17,843 nt of DNA, taken from positions 1 to 17,843 of the forward strand of contig MPNW01001085.1 in NCBI GenBank assembly GCA_011800805.1, written 5' to 3'. The notes beneath the pieces are model-generated. The model ran no database searches, was not told the DNA's origin, and saw only the letters and a program-made list of their open reading frames with translations. Of the stretch, positions 8,156-15,989 are shown in pieces. The first letter of the stretch is position 1, and every line of letters starts with the position of its first letter. The position numbers were made by a program, and so were the translations under genes. This DNA comes from Hirudo medicinalis (Eukaryota; Annelida; Clitellata; Hirudinida; Hirudinidae).

Positions 8156-8434
8156 TTTTAATTTCCAAATGAAACTGCCTGTTGACATTACACCTCCCAC
8201 ACATCCAAACATATGATCCTTCGTCGTCTTCATTACATTCTTTCAATGTGATGTGAGTTCTCCTTTCATTCAATTCATATTTGAAATGTTGAGAATTCAA
8301 TAAACCACCCCTCACAATGAATCCTTCTTGAGAATGTTTCTTGAATCCACAGGAGTCCAATTCTTCAGCACAAGGACATTCAAATGAAATGTCTCCACCA
8401 ACAGAACAATGCAGCGTTTCTTCAACATCAGCAT
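8156..8434 (-). CDS. Gene D exon 3: Ig-like domain 2
   Basis: 279 nt. Acceptor AAAAAAG|AT is equivalent to the gene C site, and the donor is TTAAAA|GTTTAG. It reads ADVEETLHCSVGGDISFECP, CAEELDSCGFKKHSQEGFIV, RGGLLNSQHFKYELNERRTH and ITLKECNEDDEGSYVWMCGR. Changes from gene C are few and mostly conservative, consistent with coding constraint. Confidence 0.75.
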
Positions 8435-9458
8435 CTTTTTTGTGAAATGTTTCAATGAAAATATTTATTAAAAATATTTATTAAATCCTCTAAGTAATTT
8501 TATGAAATTAATTCAAATTTATTCGTTTATTTTATTTTATTTTTTTTTTAGCGATTTTATTCAACATCGCAATAACACCAAAGCAACATAAGAACCAAAA
8601 TAAAATATTTGGTGCTTAATAGTTAACAGTTTAAAATATATCAACTGATATTAATATTTCAAAAGGATATTATGATGTTTTAATAAAATTTAATTTTAAG
8701 AAATAAATCTGTATCAGTTCAAAAATAAATATTGCACACATACATATAAACAAATAAAACAACTCTTTACCGACCTGAAACCTTTTGAACCTCCAAATGA
8801 AACTGCCTGTTGACATTACACCTCCCACACATCCAAACATATGTTCCTTCATCGTCTTCATTACATTCTTTCAATGTTATGTGAACCTTGTATCCGTTAA
8901 ATTGATATTTATGGTGATGACTCCTCAGCACACCATCCATCATAATGTATCCTCCTTGAAAAAGTTTCTTGAATCTGCAATCATTGACCTCCTCAGGACA
9001 AGGACATTCAAAACTGATATTGTTCCTTTCCTTGCATTGCAACGAATGTATGCCACCTAAAATATTAATTACATCTAATGATGTGTTTACTAGCACATTA
9101 CTGACATCACCTCATTACTACATTATCGACATGATGTAGTCTTAGATTAGGTCTGCTCAGTCATAAAATTTACATATGTGTAATTTCTTGTTTAACTAGC
9201 AGTGCTGTGACAAAGACAACCTTGCCCGCATCAAGACCAAGACCAGGACAACATAGTCGAAGACAGGATTGCATTACTAATGGTGTCCGCAACCCAGCCT
9301 GATATGCCAGGGAGCACCTTAGGAAGAGGTGACATCCACAAAAGATCGAACTTCTTCAACCGAAAATGGAAACAAGTGAATCTTTTCCTACACGCGACGA
9401 GATTCAATAGTTCTCCCATGAGGACAAAAAGAAAACGCCAGTAATAAACTTTCAACAT
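8156..9458 (-). CDS. Gene D: recent copy of gene C, membrane exon not found
   Basis: Three exons on the minus strand, join 9392-9458, 8775-9056, 8156-8434, with introns of 335 and 340 bp, all phase 1. Exon lengths 67, 282 and 279 nt are identical to those of gene C, and the frame is open throughout. Similarity to gene C continues into the intron after domain 2 to about 8055 and then stops beside the N at 8045. The exon for a membrane span and stop, expected near 7830, is absent. The locus is either a truncated copy, a gene using a different C-terminal exon that I cannot recognise, or an assembly artefact. If translated past the last donor, the frame stops within a few codons, which would give a secreted two-domain protein. 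Confidence 0.68.
8775..9056 (-). CDS. Gene D exon 2: Ig-like domain 1
   Basis: 282 nt, acceptor ATTTTAG, donor TTTCAG|GTCGGT. It reads CGIHSLQCKERNNISFECPC, DCRFKKLFQGGYIMMDGVLR, SHHHKYQFNGYKVHITLKEC and NEDDEGTYVWMCGRC. Differences from gene C cluster in the first 20 residues, while the second half is almost unchanged. Confidence 0.8.
9262..9335 (+). repeat. Degenerate insert in gene D intron 1, SINE-like
   Basis: Contains GTCCGCAACCCAGCCTG then ATGCCAGGGAGCACCTTAGG, which resembles the sequence at 12750-12795. Gene C's matching intron lacks most of it, so it may be an insertion after the duplication. Too short to classify firmly. Confidence 0.3.
9392..9458 (-). CDS. Gene D exon 1: signal peptide
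   Basis: 67 nt from ATG at 9458: MLKVYYWRFLFVLMGELLNL then VA, phase 1 donor T|GTAGGA. The ATG context is CCAGAAG. Close match to gene C in length and sequence. Confidence 0.75.
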
Positions 9459-10520
9459 CTTCTGGAACTCTCACAATTTATTATAACTTGATCCATTAAG
9501 AACGATCTAATTGTAATTGATAAGACACATCAAACCTTCCTTAGAAATAGTTATGGAATTTCGATAAAATTTATTATCACAAACCAATAACAATTAAAGA
9601 CAAGCAGCGAGTTCACCCATTTAACGACAACGAACCAGTTCACCAAAGGTAGCCGGTCAGGGGCGGTTTTTAATTCCATTCGCTGTGTAGGCCCCAGGGT
9701 TTTTTTTCAAGATTACCTTGTTCGTTATTTGCTAATCCATTTTTTTATTAATTTAGGAAGTGCTTAAGAGAGTTCACTTCTGCCTCTGTACCTCTTTTGT
9801 AAGTTCATCCACTTGTAATATCATATTGTAAAGAATCTTAGGCTTTATCTCTTTTGTGTACTTGAAACATATCTTGACATATCAGTATTAGCTTTATTCT
9901 ATTAGTTCTATTGTTCAATTTTATTCCTGAGACAGCCCAATCAGCGGGATAAGTTTCCCTTAGGGTTGTCCTTTTGGATTGTTGCTTTCTCTTACTATTC
10001 TCTGTTCATTGTTTGTTATTTTAGGAGCAATCCAAATAAACGCTAAACAAAAAAATCTGGAATCACCGAGGCTGTTTGCACTTCAAATGATTCTTGTTTA
10101 AGCTTGTTAATTTGAATTCCTTTCTGCCTGCTCAGGCCAACATGTACATATAAGCGCTTCAAACATCGAATAATAATAGAATCAATAATATATTGAATAA
10201 TAATAATAATATTAACAATAATAACATTAACACTAATAACAATAATATTATAAATAATAACAATATATAAATTTCATTGTAACTCAACGATTTTCATAAT
10301 CTTGTTGAGGTACTTTTGACTGAAATTTCTATTTCAAATCCTTTGATCATTTGCTCCGCCTTGAGTTTTGATAACAAGATAACCATTTACTCGAATAAGA
10401 TTTATGACAACTCAAATGTATTTTTTTTAAACTAAAAATGAATTTATTTAAATTCGTTAAATTTTGTAATCGGCTAATTACAACAGCGGTGGTATTGCAT
10501 CAACAATTAGTGGACCTGAA
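9459..10520. other. Gene D 5' flank with a transcript-end-like element
   Basis: No Ig-family exon found. From about 9655 (CAGGGGCGG) to 10060 the base composition differs from its surroundings. On the plus strand two hairpins precede an AATAAA at 10035-10040: GACAGCCC 9931-9938 with GGGTTGTC 9963-9970, and TTGGATTG 9974-9981 with CAATCCAA 10028-10035. An A-rich run follows. This looks like the 3' end of a transcript or retroelement. An AAT/AAC microsatellite lies at 10170-10265. Confidence 0.4.
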
Positions 10521-11003
10521 CATATCTTACCAATGTTCCTTGTAAACAATACACATAAACATGTATACAATAAACATATCTTACCAATGTTCCTTGTAAA
10601 CAATACACATAAACATGTATACCATGAACATATCTTACCAATGTTCCTTGTAAACATATACATATACATGTATGCAATAAACATATCTTACCAATGTTCC
10701 TTGTAAACAATACACACATACAAGCATACAATAAATATATCTTACCAATGTTCCTTGTAAACAATATACATAAACATGTATACAATAAACATATCTTACT
10801 AATGTTCATTGTATACATATACACACATACAAGCATACAATAAATATATCTTACCAATGTTCCTTGTAAACAATATACATAAACATGTATACAATAAACA
10901 TATCTTACTAATGTTCATTGTATACATATACATATACATGTATGCAATAAACATATCTTACTAATGTTCCTTATATACATATACATATACATGTATACAA
11001 TTC
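10521..11003. repeat. 54-bp minisatellite, about nine units
   Basis: Units begin CATATCTTAC(C/T)AATGTTC and start at 10521, 10575, 10629, 10682, 10736, 10790, 10845, 10899 and 10952, a spacing of 53-55 bp. Units starting at 10736-10844 and 10845-10951 form two near-identical dimers, so a ~108-bp higher-order duplication occurred. Because 54 is a multiple of three, long minus-strand frames stay open through the array; they are a by-product of the period and not a gene. Confidence 0.9.
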
Positions 11004-11212
11004 AATATTGGAATTCGCACGCAACATTCATTTCAGTTGTTTTTGTTTTTCAATAAATGTTTGGCGCCAAATAAATCAACGTCTGGTCTTGGAGAAGCTT
11101 GCAGGTGGAAAAACACTTAGCAGTCACCAGTGAAAGATTGGAAATGCTTCTGGAAGTATTGTTAATAAAATTTTGCAATAAACATTTATATTAACAATGA
11201 ATATTTATTTAT

Positions 11213-11278
11213 ACAATTTATTATATTTACACAATATTTATTCCTATAATTTATTATATATACACAATATTTATTCCT
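11213..11278. repeat. Two tandem copies of a 33-bp AT-rich unit
   Basis: The unit ends TACACAATATTTATTCCT and is repeated at 11213-11245 and 11246-11278 with minor changes, immediately past the stop of gene E. Confidence 0.7.
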
Positions 11279-11290
11279 ACAATTTAAGCT

Positions 11291-11412
11291 TCACAAACCT
11301 TCAAATAGCGAACAAATCAGGCAGAGAACCAGCGTTAAAGCCGTTGCCAATATCGTAGGGTTTGCAGAACTCTTGCTAATTTTATTCCTTGTTGTTGTTG
11401 TTGTTGTTGTAC
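11291..11412 (-). CDS. Gene E exon 3: Thr stalk and hydrophobic C terminus
   Basis: After CCAACAAG, phase 1, it encodes GTTTTTTT from an ACA repeat, RNKISKSSANP, then TILATALTLVLCLICSLF and EGL before TGA at 11291-11293. The Ser-Ser-Ala-Asn region before the hydrophobic run is a plausible GPI attachment area. The acceptor has a poor pyrimidine tract. Confidence 0.5.
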
Positions 11413-12480
11413 CTTGTTGGACCACATCATATTTTATATTTTATATATATTTATTTTTGTATTTTACATTTCATATTTTAGATGAAAATGTATTTTATTC
11501 AATATAAATTCAAAGCAATTTTTTTTCGTGATGCTGGGTTTTCTAAATGAAAAGGCTGTAATTTTGATTTTGATAAAGGCAATCGTAACTTTGATAATGA
11601 CCTATCACTAGAATTTACAGAAATTGAAATAAATAAATAATTATTAATTAATTACATTTATGATAAGTAATAATTATATTTAAATATTACTAATAATATT
11701 TAATAGTGTAATTATTATATAATTATAATTAATAATTATTTATTCAGTGATTATAACACACCCTTAAATTATCTGGGCCTTAAAATCTATTGACTTTGTA
11801 AATCATCACCTGTAGCTTCAAGGACTTCCAAATGAAACTGCCAGTTGGCACTGCGGCTTCCGCACATCCAGATGTAGGTCCCAGCATCACCTGGATTGCA
11901 TTTTGTCAATGTGATGTGAGTCTTGTCTTTCCACATCTTGTATCTCGGATCAGTCACAGCGTTATCGACCCAAATATTTCCTCCACGAAGAAGGTTCTTG
12001 AAGATGCAATTGTTAGGTTCAGTGGAGCAACGTGGACATTCAAAACTGATGTCACTTCCTCGGAAGCAGGTTAGAGATTCACCTGGAAAACCGATGAAAT
12101 GTCATGCAAAATAACCCTCATCGAGATCCACATTCACTTTCTCATTGGTAAGTGATGTTGAAGTTGTAAAGCAAATGTTTAGAAAAGAAGCTAATTTGGT
12201 TCAACTGTCAACAAGTGCCTTTTGAGGATACTGAGGTCATTCAAATTGTCTTCCTTAGATATACTTATTAACTTAGTTCAGGTAAGATGTTTACTGTCGG
12301 CACCGGCCACAAATTATGGGCCACCAAGGGACCCGGGATCCCATTACCATCAATTTAACCCTGAAGTGAGTCAACAACTGGACAGATGAAATGGACAAAA
12401 TTAATCTTACACGAAGTGAAGACCAGCAATGTTCCCAAGGTAGCAAAAAAGCAACACTGGTTAAGTGTAACCGAAATCAT
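11291..12480 (-). CDS. Gene E: single Ig domain with GPI-type tail
   Basis: Three exons, join 12411-12480, 11810-12082, 11291-11412 on the minus strand, 154 aa; introns 328 and 397 bp, all phase 1, exons sum to 465 nt with one terminal TGA. Unlike B-D it has one Ig-like domain. The last exon gives a Thr-rich stalk and a C-terminal hydrophobic stretch with no basic tail, which fits a GPI-anchor signal or a membrane span with almost no cytoplasmic part. It is clearly diverged from B-D yet keeps frame and cysteines, so it is an older, likely functional member. The last-exon acceptor is the weakest part of the model. Confidence 0.65.
11391..11410. repeat. GTT (minus ACA) microsatellite inside a coding exon
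   Basis: Short GTT repeat that on the minus strand supplies the poly-Thr stalk of gene E. Length changes here would lengthen or shorten the stalk without breaking the frame. Confidence 0.6.
11413..11809 (-). other. Gene E intron 2
   Basis: GT-AG by model. AT-rich, with repeated ATATTTTATAT words near 11425-11480 and an AATAATTAT-rich stretch at 11625-11745. I see no further exon in it. Confidence 0.5.
11810..12082 (-). CDS. Gene E exon 2: Ig-like domain
   Basis: 273 nt, phase 1-1, acceptor GTTTTCCAG, donor CTACAG|GTGATG. It reads GESLTCFRGSDISFECPRCS, then NNCIFKNLLRGGNIWVDNAV, KTHITLTKCNPGDAGTYIWM and CGSRSANWQFHLEV. The FEC, NC.F, KC and WMC cysteines are kept. The CPC motif is CPRC, and the last Cys of the pair MCGxC is Ser or Arg, so one disulfide partner is changed. 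Confidence 0.8.
12411..12480 (-). CDS. Gene E exon 1: signal peptide
   Basis: 70 nt from ATG at 12480: MISVTLNQCCFFATLGTLLV then FTS, phase 1 donor T|GTAAGA, the same donor as in genes B and C. Splicing forms a TGT Cys codon when joined to GT of the Ig exon. Confidence 0.65.
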
Positions 12481-12699
12481 GTCTTTTTGGAACGATGACT
12501 ATTTTTGAATAGATGTCTTTGTGGACTAAAAAATATAAAAAATATTCATTAAAAAAAAAAAAAAGACATCAAATCGATAAAATACACTTAGAAATATTTG
12601 TTATCAATTTATTTCAAAAACATCCTTCCTTACCTCGCACAAGGACGACGTGATTTTGGAATTAAGATTGAAAGGAAATTAAAGGTTTTTATGCACTTC

Positions 12700-12805
12700 A
12701 GCCAGCTCAGCAATTATCATCCCTATCGTCTGCCTGCTGTAATAGGTCGTGTTCGAAACCCAGCCTGCATTGCCGCAAGCGCCCTTGGGAAGGTTAACAA
12801 AAAAA
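12700..12805 (+). repeat. Possible tRNA-derived SINE fragment
   Basis: An A-box-like CAGCTCAG at 12703-12710 and a B-box-like GTTCGAAACC at 12751-12760 are spaced about as in a tRNA gene. The sequence after the B box, CCCAGCCTGCATTGCC and CGCCCTTGGGAAGG, has a relative in gene D intron 1. No full tRNA cloverleaf is evident, so not a tRNA gene. A plus-strand open frame across this region (12598-13005) runs into a GGAT repeat and is not supported as a gene. Confidence 0.35.
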
Positions 12806-12939
12806 CGCCTACGATGCTATGCATGTGGCGCTACATAAAGGAAATACATTTACAATTTACATGTAGTGCACAAATACTGTTGTACATATATATACATACA
12901 TACAGACTTGTTGCTACAAACTTTGGAGTCAATTCAAAC

Positions 12940-13012
12940 GGACGGATGGATGGACGGATGGTTGGTTGGATGGGTGGATGGTTGTACGGACTGATGGATG
13001 GGTGAATGGCTG
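12940..13012. repeat. Degenerate GGAY tetranucleotide repeat
   Basis: Imperfect GGAT/GGAC/GGTT units on the plus strand, opening a Gly/Trp/Met-rich frame that has no gene-like features. Confidence 0.8.
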
Positions 13013-13236
13013 ATTGATTATAAATATAATTCGATAATTATTGAATGGAATTACCAGGCAATATGAGCAACATTAATAACAACGGTGACAACAAATTAAT
13101 TTTAACAGAGGCCAATTTTTTTAACATAATCAGTAAATTGACAATCTGAGACTCACTCACTCTCGTCCTCAAGATAATCGTTTCTAAAAACTGCCTCATA
13201 AAGTATGAGGATGTTAAGGAATAAGGAAGTAACACA

Positions 13237-13412
13237 TGATGAGGACGACGACGAGGAAGATGACGATGATGATGACGACGACGACGACGACGATGACGAT
13301 GACGATGACGATGATGACGACGATGACGATGATGATGATGATGATGCCTATTATGATGACAATGATGACGACGACGATGACGATGATGATGACGACGACG
13401 ACGATGATGACT
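13237..13412. repeat. GAY (GAT/GAC) microsatellite
   Basis: About 175 bp of GAT and GAC units with a short interruption near 13346. It encodes poly-Asp, poly-Met/Thr, poly-His/Arg or poly-Ile/Val depending on frame; all long frames here are by-products. Confidence 0.92.
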
Positions 13413-13507
13413 CCCTGTGCGAAATCGCACATTACACGCAAGTTGATTATTTTCACTGAATGTAATGTTTTAAATTGTTTTTTTTCCCATACCAGTTGTG
13501 CCTAATT

Positions 13508-13615
13508 TAAGTCGCCGACAACCTGGTATTCAAACACGACATCTTGGGACGGAAATTTAACTGAGGGAAGTGCCGTGGAAGGCCGTGCCGATGGTAGTCA
13601 GTCGCAGGCGACTTA
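13508..13615. repeat. Fold-back sequence with 9-bp inverted ends
   Basis: TAAGTCGCC at 13508-13516 and GGCGACTTA at 13607-13615 are exact inverted repeats flanking a GC-richer 90-bp core. The core contains a near-doubled GTGCCGTGG/GGCCGTGCCG. It could be a miniature transposon or a SINE piece. The next bases are very AT-rich. Confidence 0.4.
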
Positions 13616-13621
13616 CTGTAA

Positions 13622-14103
13622 CGTTATAAATATAACTATAAATATAATATAATAGTATATAAATACAATATAATAAAAAAACAATATAATAATGTATTAT
13701 ATATTATATTATAAATAATATATATTATATATAGTACAATAGCTATATATATTTAGTATTATGACAAATGGATCGGTAGATGGAGGCATTTTCTGAGTGG
13801 AATTCGACTCATTTCCAGGCTTTGATTTCTTTATTTTCGAATTACAAAAAACACGAAATTATAATTTTTCACAAAGTTTTTGTAGGATTTATTATCGGTA
13901 TTTATAGGGACAATAATTAATGTTTTGAAAATGAAAACAAGGCGACAGAGGACAGCACTGAGACACTGACGATCGTTGGATTCTGCACAGAAGATCCTAC
14001 CAGACATAATATATCAAGAATATTATTATGGATTTTCATGTAAATAATATTAGTGATTAAAGTTTATAATTATAATCAGTTGCCCTATCTGTCCAATTTA
14101 CTG
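13622..14103. other. AT-rich region downstream of gene F
   Basis: A palindromic TATAATATA-type stretch lies at 13622-13760. On the minus strand 13800-13850 reads KKSKPGNESNSTQKMPPSTD followed by a weak hydrophobic run and a stop, but no phase 1 acceptor fits. I found no clear membrane exon for gene F. Confidence 0.4.
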
Positions 14104-14163
14104 GTATTATTAACATTATTATTAATAATATTGTTAATACTATTGCAATTAATGTTATTATTA

Positions 14164-14195
<32 letters not shown>

Positions 14196-14205
14196 GCTAT
14201 TATCG

Positions 14206-14260
<55 letters not shown>

Positions 14261-14273
14261 CATCATTATTACT
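14104..14273. repeat. ATT microsatellite
   Basis: Long, slightly interrupted ATT array starting about 15 bp past the last donor of gene F. It opens poly-Leu, poly-Ile and poly-Asn frames that are not genes. Confidence 0.92.
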
Positions 14274-14288
14274 AGCATCGTTAAAGAC

Positions 14289-14421
14289 CTGAATGAACTT
14301 GCAGGACATACTCCACTGCTCCGTGGCAATACCAGCACTTAAAGGCATACTTTCCTTCGTCATCCTTGTTGCAATCTCTCAATGTAATGTGAGTTCTCTT
14401 CTCATCGTACTGATACCTTTC
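14289..14421 (-). CDS. Gene F exon 4: Ig-like domain 2, second half
   Basis: Follows CTGAAG, phase 0, and ends in phase 1 at TTCAG|GTCTTT. It reads ERYQYDEKRTHITLRDCNKD, then DEGKYAFKCWYCHGAVEYVL and QVHS. The DEGxY motif, the paired cysteines (KCWYC) and the THITL strand are conserved with genes B-D. Confidence 0.6.
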
Positions 14422-15225
14422 CTTCAGAAGTGATTTTATAAATTTCATTTAAAAAAAATATATATTAATGGTTGTAATTAATAATGGTTAATGTCAGACC
14501 TTATCGGTCAGGTTACCCTCGTTAACAATCAGTCCCGTCTGAGAATGTTTTCTGAAGTTACAGGACTCCACCTTTTCGGGACAAGGAATGGCAAAGGACA
14601 CCTTACCCGTTTCTAGACAATCCAGAAACTCGCCTTTCGTATAAAATGATTTATCGGTTTACACTTAACACTTTCACGTTTTGTTGAAATAAAATAATAA
14701 AACGATAATTAAAAAAAAAAAAAAAAAGAGGACCAACTTTTAAAGTCAACGACTAACAGGAAGATGTTCTTCGCTTCGCACGTCTTGCAAACCCAGCTGT
14801 AAGTTCGCCAGTGCTTCAGAGTGCAGTTGATCAGAGTGATTCCATCCTTGGCTTTGTTGATTTCGTAGTCCGAAGACTTCTTGACGACACCATCGCCGTA
14901 AATGATATCGAAACTCGTCGTCGTTAAGTTGCAGTCTTTCAGACAACCGGGGCAATGACATTTAAAAGTGTAATTATTCCCCAAATAGCAGAAGTATTTT
15001 TCATATCCTGCCAACAATTTTGATTTGACGACATTGTTTATTAGAAATTTATAGCAAATTAGAAATAGAGGTGAATTTTAGCTTCTCTTTTGCACGATAA
15101 TTTGTGTTATATTGAATAAATAAATTGTTATCACCAAAACCGGTGTTGAAAACATTTAGCTAGCCTTCGACTAGCAGTAGCAACATGAATATGATTGCAA
15201 GAACCCAGTAGCCGTGCCAGATCAT
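14289..15225 (-). CDS. Gene F: divergent two-Ig-domain gene with split second domain
   Basis: Proposed exons on the minus strand: 15165-15225 signal peptide, 15007-14738 Ig-like 1, 14633-14500 plus 14421-14289 Ig-like 2. The two halves of domain 2 total exactly 267 coding nt, the same as an unsplit family exon, and the frame is open. The first intron would need a GC donor. No membrane or stop exon was recognised; the sequence after 14289 is an ATT array. Domain 1 is only distantly similar to genes B-E, domain 2 closer. It may be an older receptor gene or a decaying one; a secreted product is possible. Confidence 0.5.
14422..14499 (-). other. 78-bp intron inside an Ig domain
   Basis: Donor GATAAG|GTCTGA and acceptor TTCTGAAG, phase 0, interrupting the domain between the GNL strand and the RYQYD strand. 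The intron holds in-frame stops and an imperfect repeat of TAATGGTT(A/G)TAATTAATAATGG. None of the other Ig exons has an intron here. Confidence 0.6.
14500..14633 (-). CDS. Gene F exon 3: Ig-like domain 2, first half
   Basis: After ATACGAAAG, phase 1. It reads GEFLDCLETGKVSFAIPCPE, KVESCNFRKHSQTGLIVNEG then NLTDK. The FEC cysteine is replaced by Ile (FAIPCPE), so the B-strand Cys is lost while PC and SCNF remain. NLT is an N-glycosylation sequon. Confidence 0.6.
14738..15007 (-). CDS. Gene F exon 2: divergent Ig-like domain 1
   Basis: 270 nt, phase 1-1, acceptor TTGGCAG, donor AAAA|GTTGGT. It reads GYEKYFCYLGNNYTFKCHCP, GCLKDCNLTTTSFDIIYGDG, then DGITLINCTLKHWRTYSWVC and KTCEAKNIFLLVVDFK. 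The cysteine spacing C.CP, DC.L, NC, WVCKTC matches the family, but DEG is missing before TY. Three sequons (NYT, NLT, NCT) are visible. The length and phase match argue for a real exon. Confidence 0.65.
15165..15225 (-). CDS. Gene F exon 1: signal peptide, non-canonical donor
   Basis: ATG at 15225 opens MIWHGYWVLAIIFMLLLLVE, a very good signal peptide. The next codon leads to TAG, so the exon must end before it. The phase 1 end needed by the next exon falls at GTCGAAG|GCTAGC, a GC rather than GT donor. Either a GC-AG intron or a mutated donor. The intron would be 157 bp. Confidence 0.45.
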
Positions 15226-15989
15226 CCGCTCGAATTTGAATCCACTGAGCGATTACAAAATAATAGTCAAATAAATAAAAACAATAAATACTATTATTAT
15301 TAAAAACAATTATAAAAAATCATATAAAGCAATCAGATCATTACAAAAAAAAATTCAATTTCGTACATTTTTCATAATAAAACGTGCATTATTTCCAATT
15401 ATTATTTATGAGAAGCATGACATTAGACAATGAGATTACGTAATACATTATCGTTGTAAATTGTGGCGATGTACGAGCGGCCAATCAAACATACACACGT
15501 ATGTTGTCCAAAAATATTTATCATCCTTACAGCTTACGGTATCCTCAAAACAATGCATTTAATTTAAATGTCGTTCTTTTTTGATTAAAAAAAATATACT
15601 TATTTGACTTAAACTTATTCAGTGTGTTGGACATTTAAAGGATATTTTCGAGCTTAAAACTGTTTCAATATTGTTACATTTAATATTTAATATTGTTTAA
15701 ATAATGTTACAATATTGAATATTGATAGAACATTCCACCTAATCACGAGTTTTGTGAGACTTGATTTCAGGCCGAACGTCCGCCATTCTTGTAAATAAGC
15801 ATCAGCATTTTGCGTTGTGGCTAAAAGTTAATCGAGGTTCTAGGACTTGCAAGAAAGCGATTCTATACTTTTCGATTTTTTTTTTAAATATTAATGATAA
15901 CAAATTATAATAGTTAACTTACACATGTTTTTATTTGAAAGTTTACAAGTTGTTTTAAAATACTGTGCTTATTAAATGGAAAATAAATC
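15226..15989. other. Stretch between genes F and G
   Basis: AT-rich. Contains a palindromic AATATTTAATATTG run at 15660-15725. On the minus strand about 15690-15830 an open stretch after CTTTTAG reads TTQNADAYLQEWRTFGLKSS and ends with a modest hydrophobic run and TAA. It fits phase 1 and could be a C-terminal exon for gene G, but the hydrophobic part is too short to call. Confidence 0.35.

Noticed and set aside
10478..10857. Two long minus-strand frames of repeated MFTRNIGKIC-type units
   Set aside because: The 54-bp period keeps any frame open; there is no signal, splice context or conservation pattern beyond the repeat itself.
12598..13005. 135-codon plus-strand frame
   Set aside because: Crosses a SINE-like fragment and a GGAY repeat, has no domain or splice support, and its second half is repeat-derived.
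13205..13459. Poly-Asp, poly-His/Arg and poly-Ile/Val frames
   Set aside because: Entirely translated GAT/GAC microsatellite on both strands.
13800..13860. Stalk-like minus-strand peptide with NST and NES sequons, considered as gene F's anchor exon
   Set aside because: No acceptor in phase 1 and the following hydrophobic run is interrupted by Tyr- and Asn-rich AT-repeat translation.
14053..14363. Poly-Leu, poly-Ile and poly-Asn frames near gene F
   Set aside because: Product of the ATT array; the real exon here is in the frame ending QVHS at 14289.
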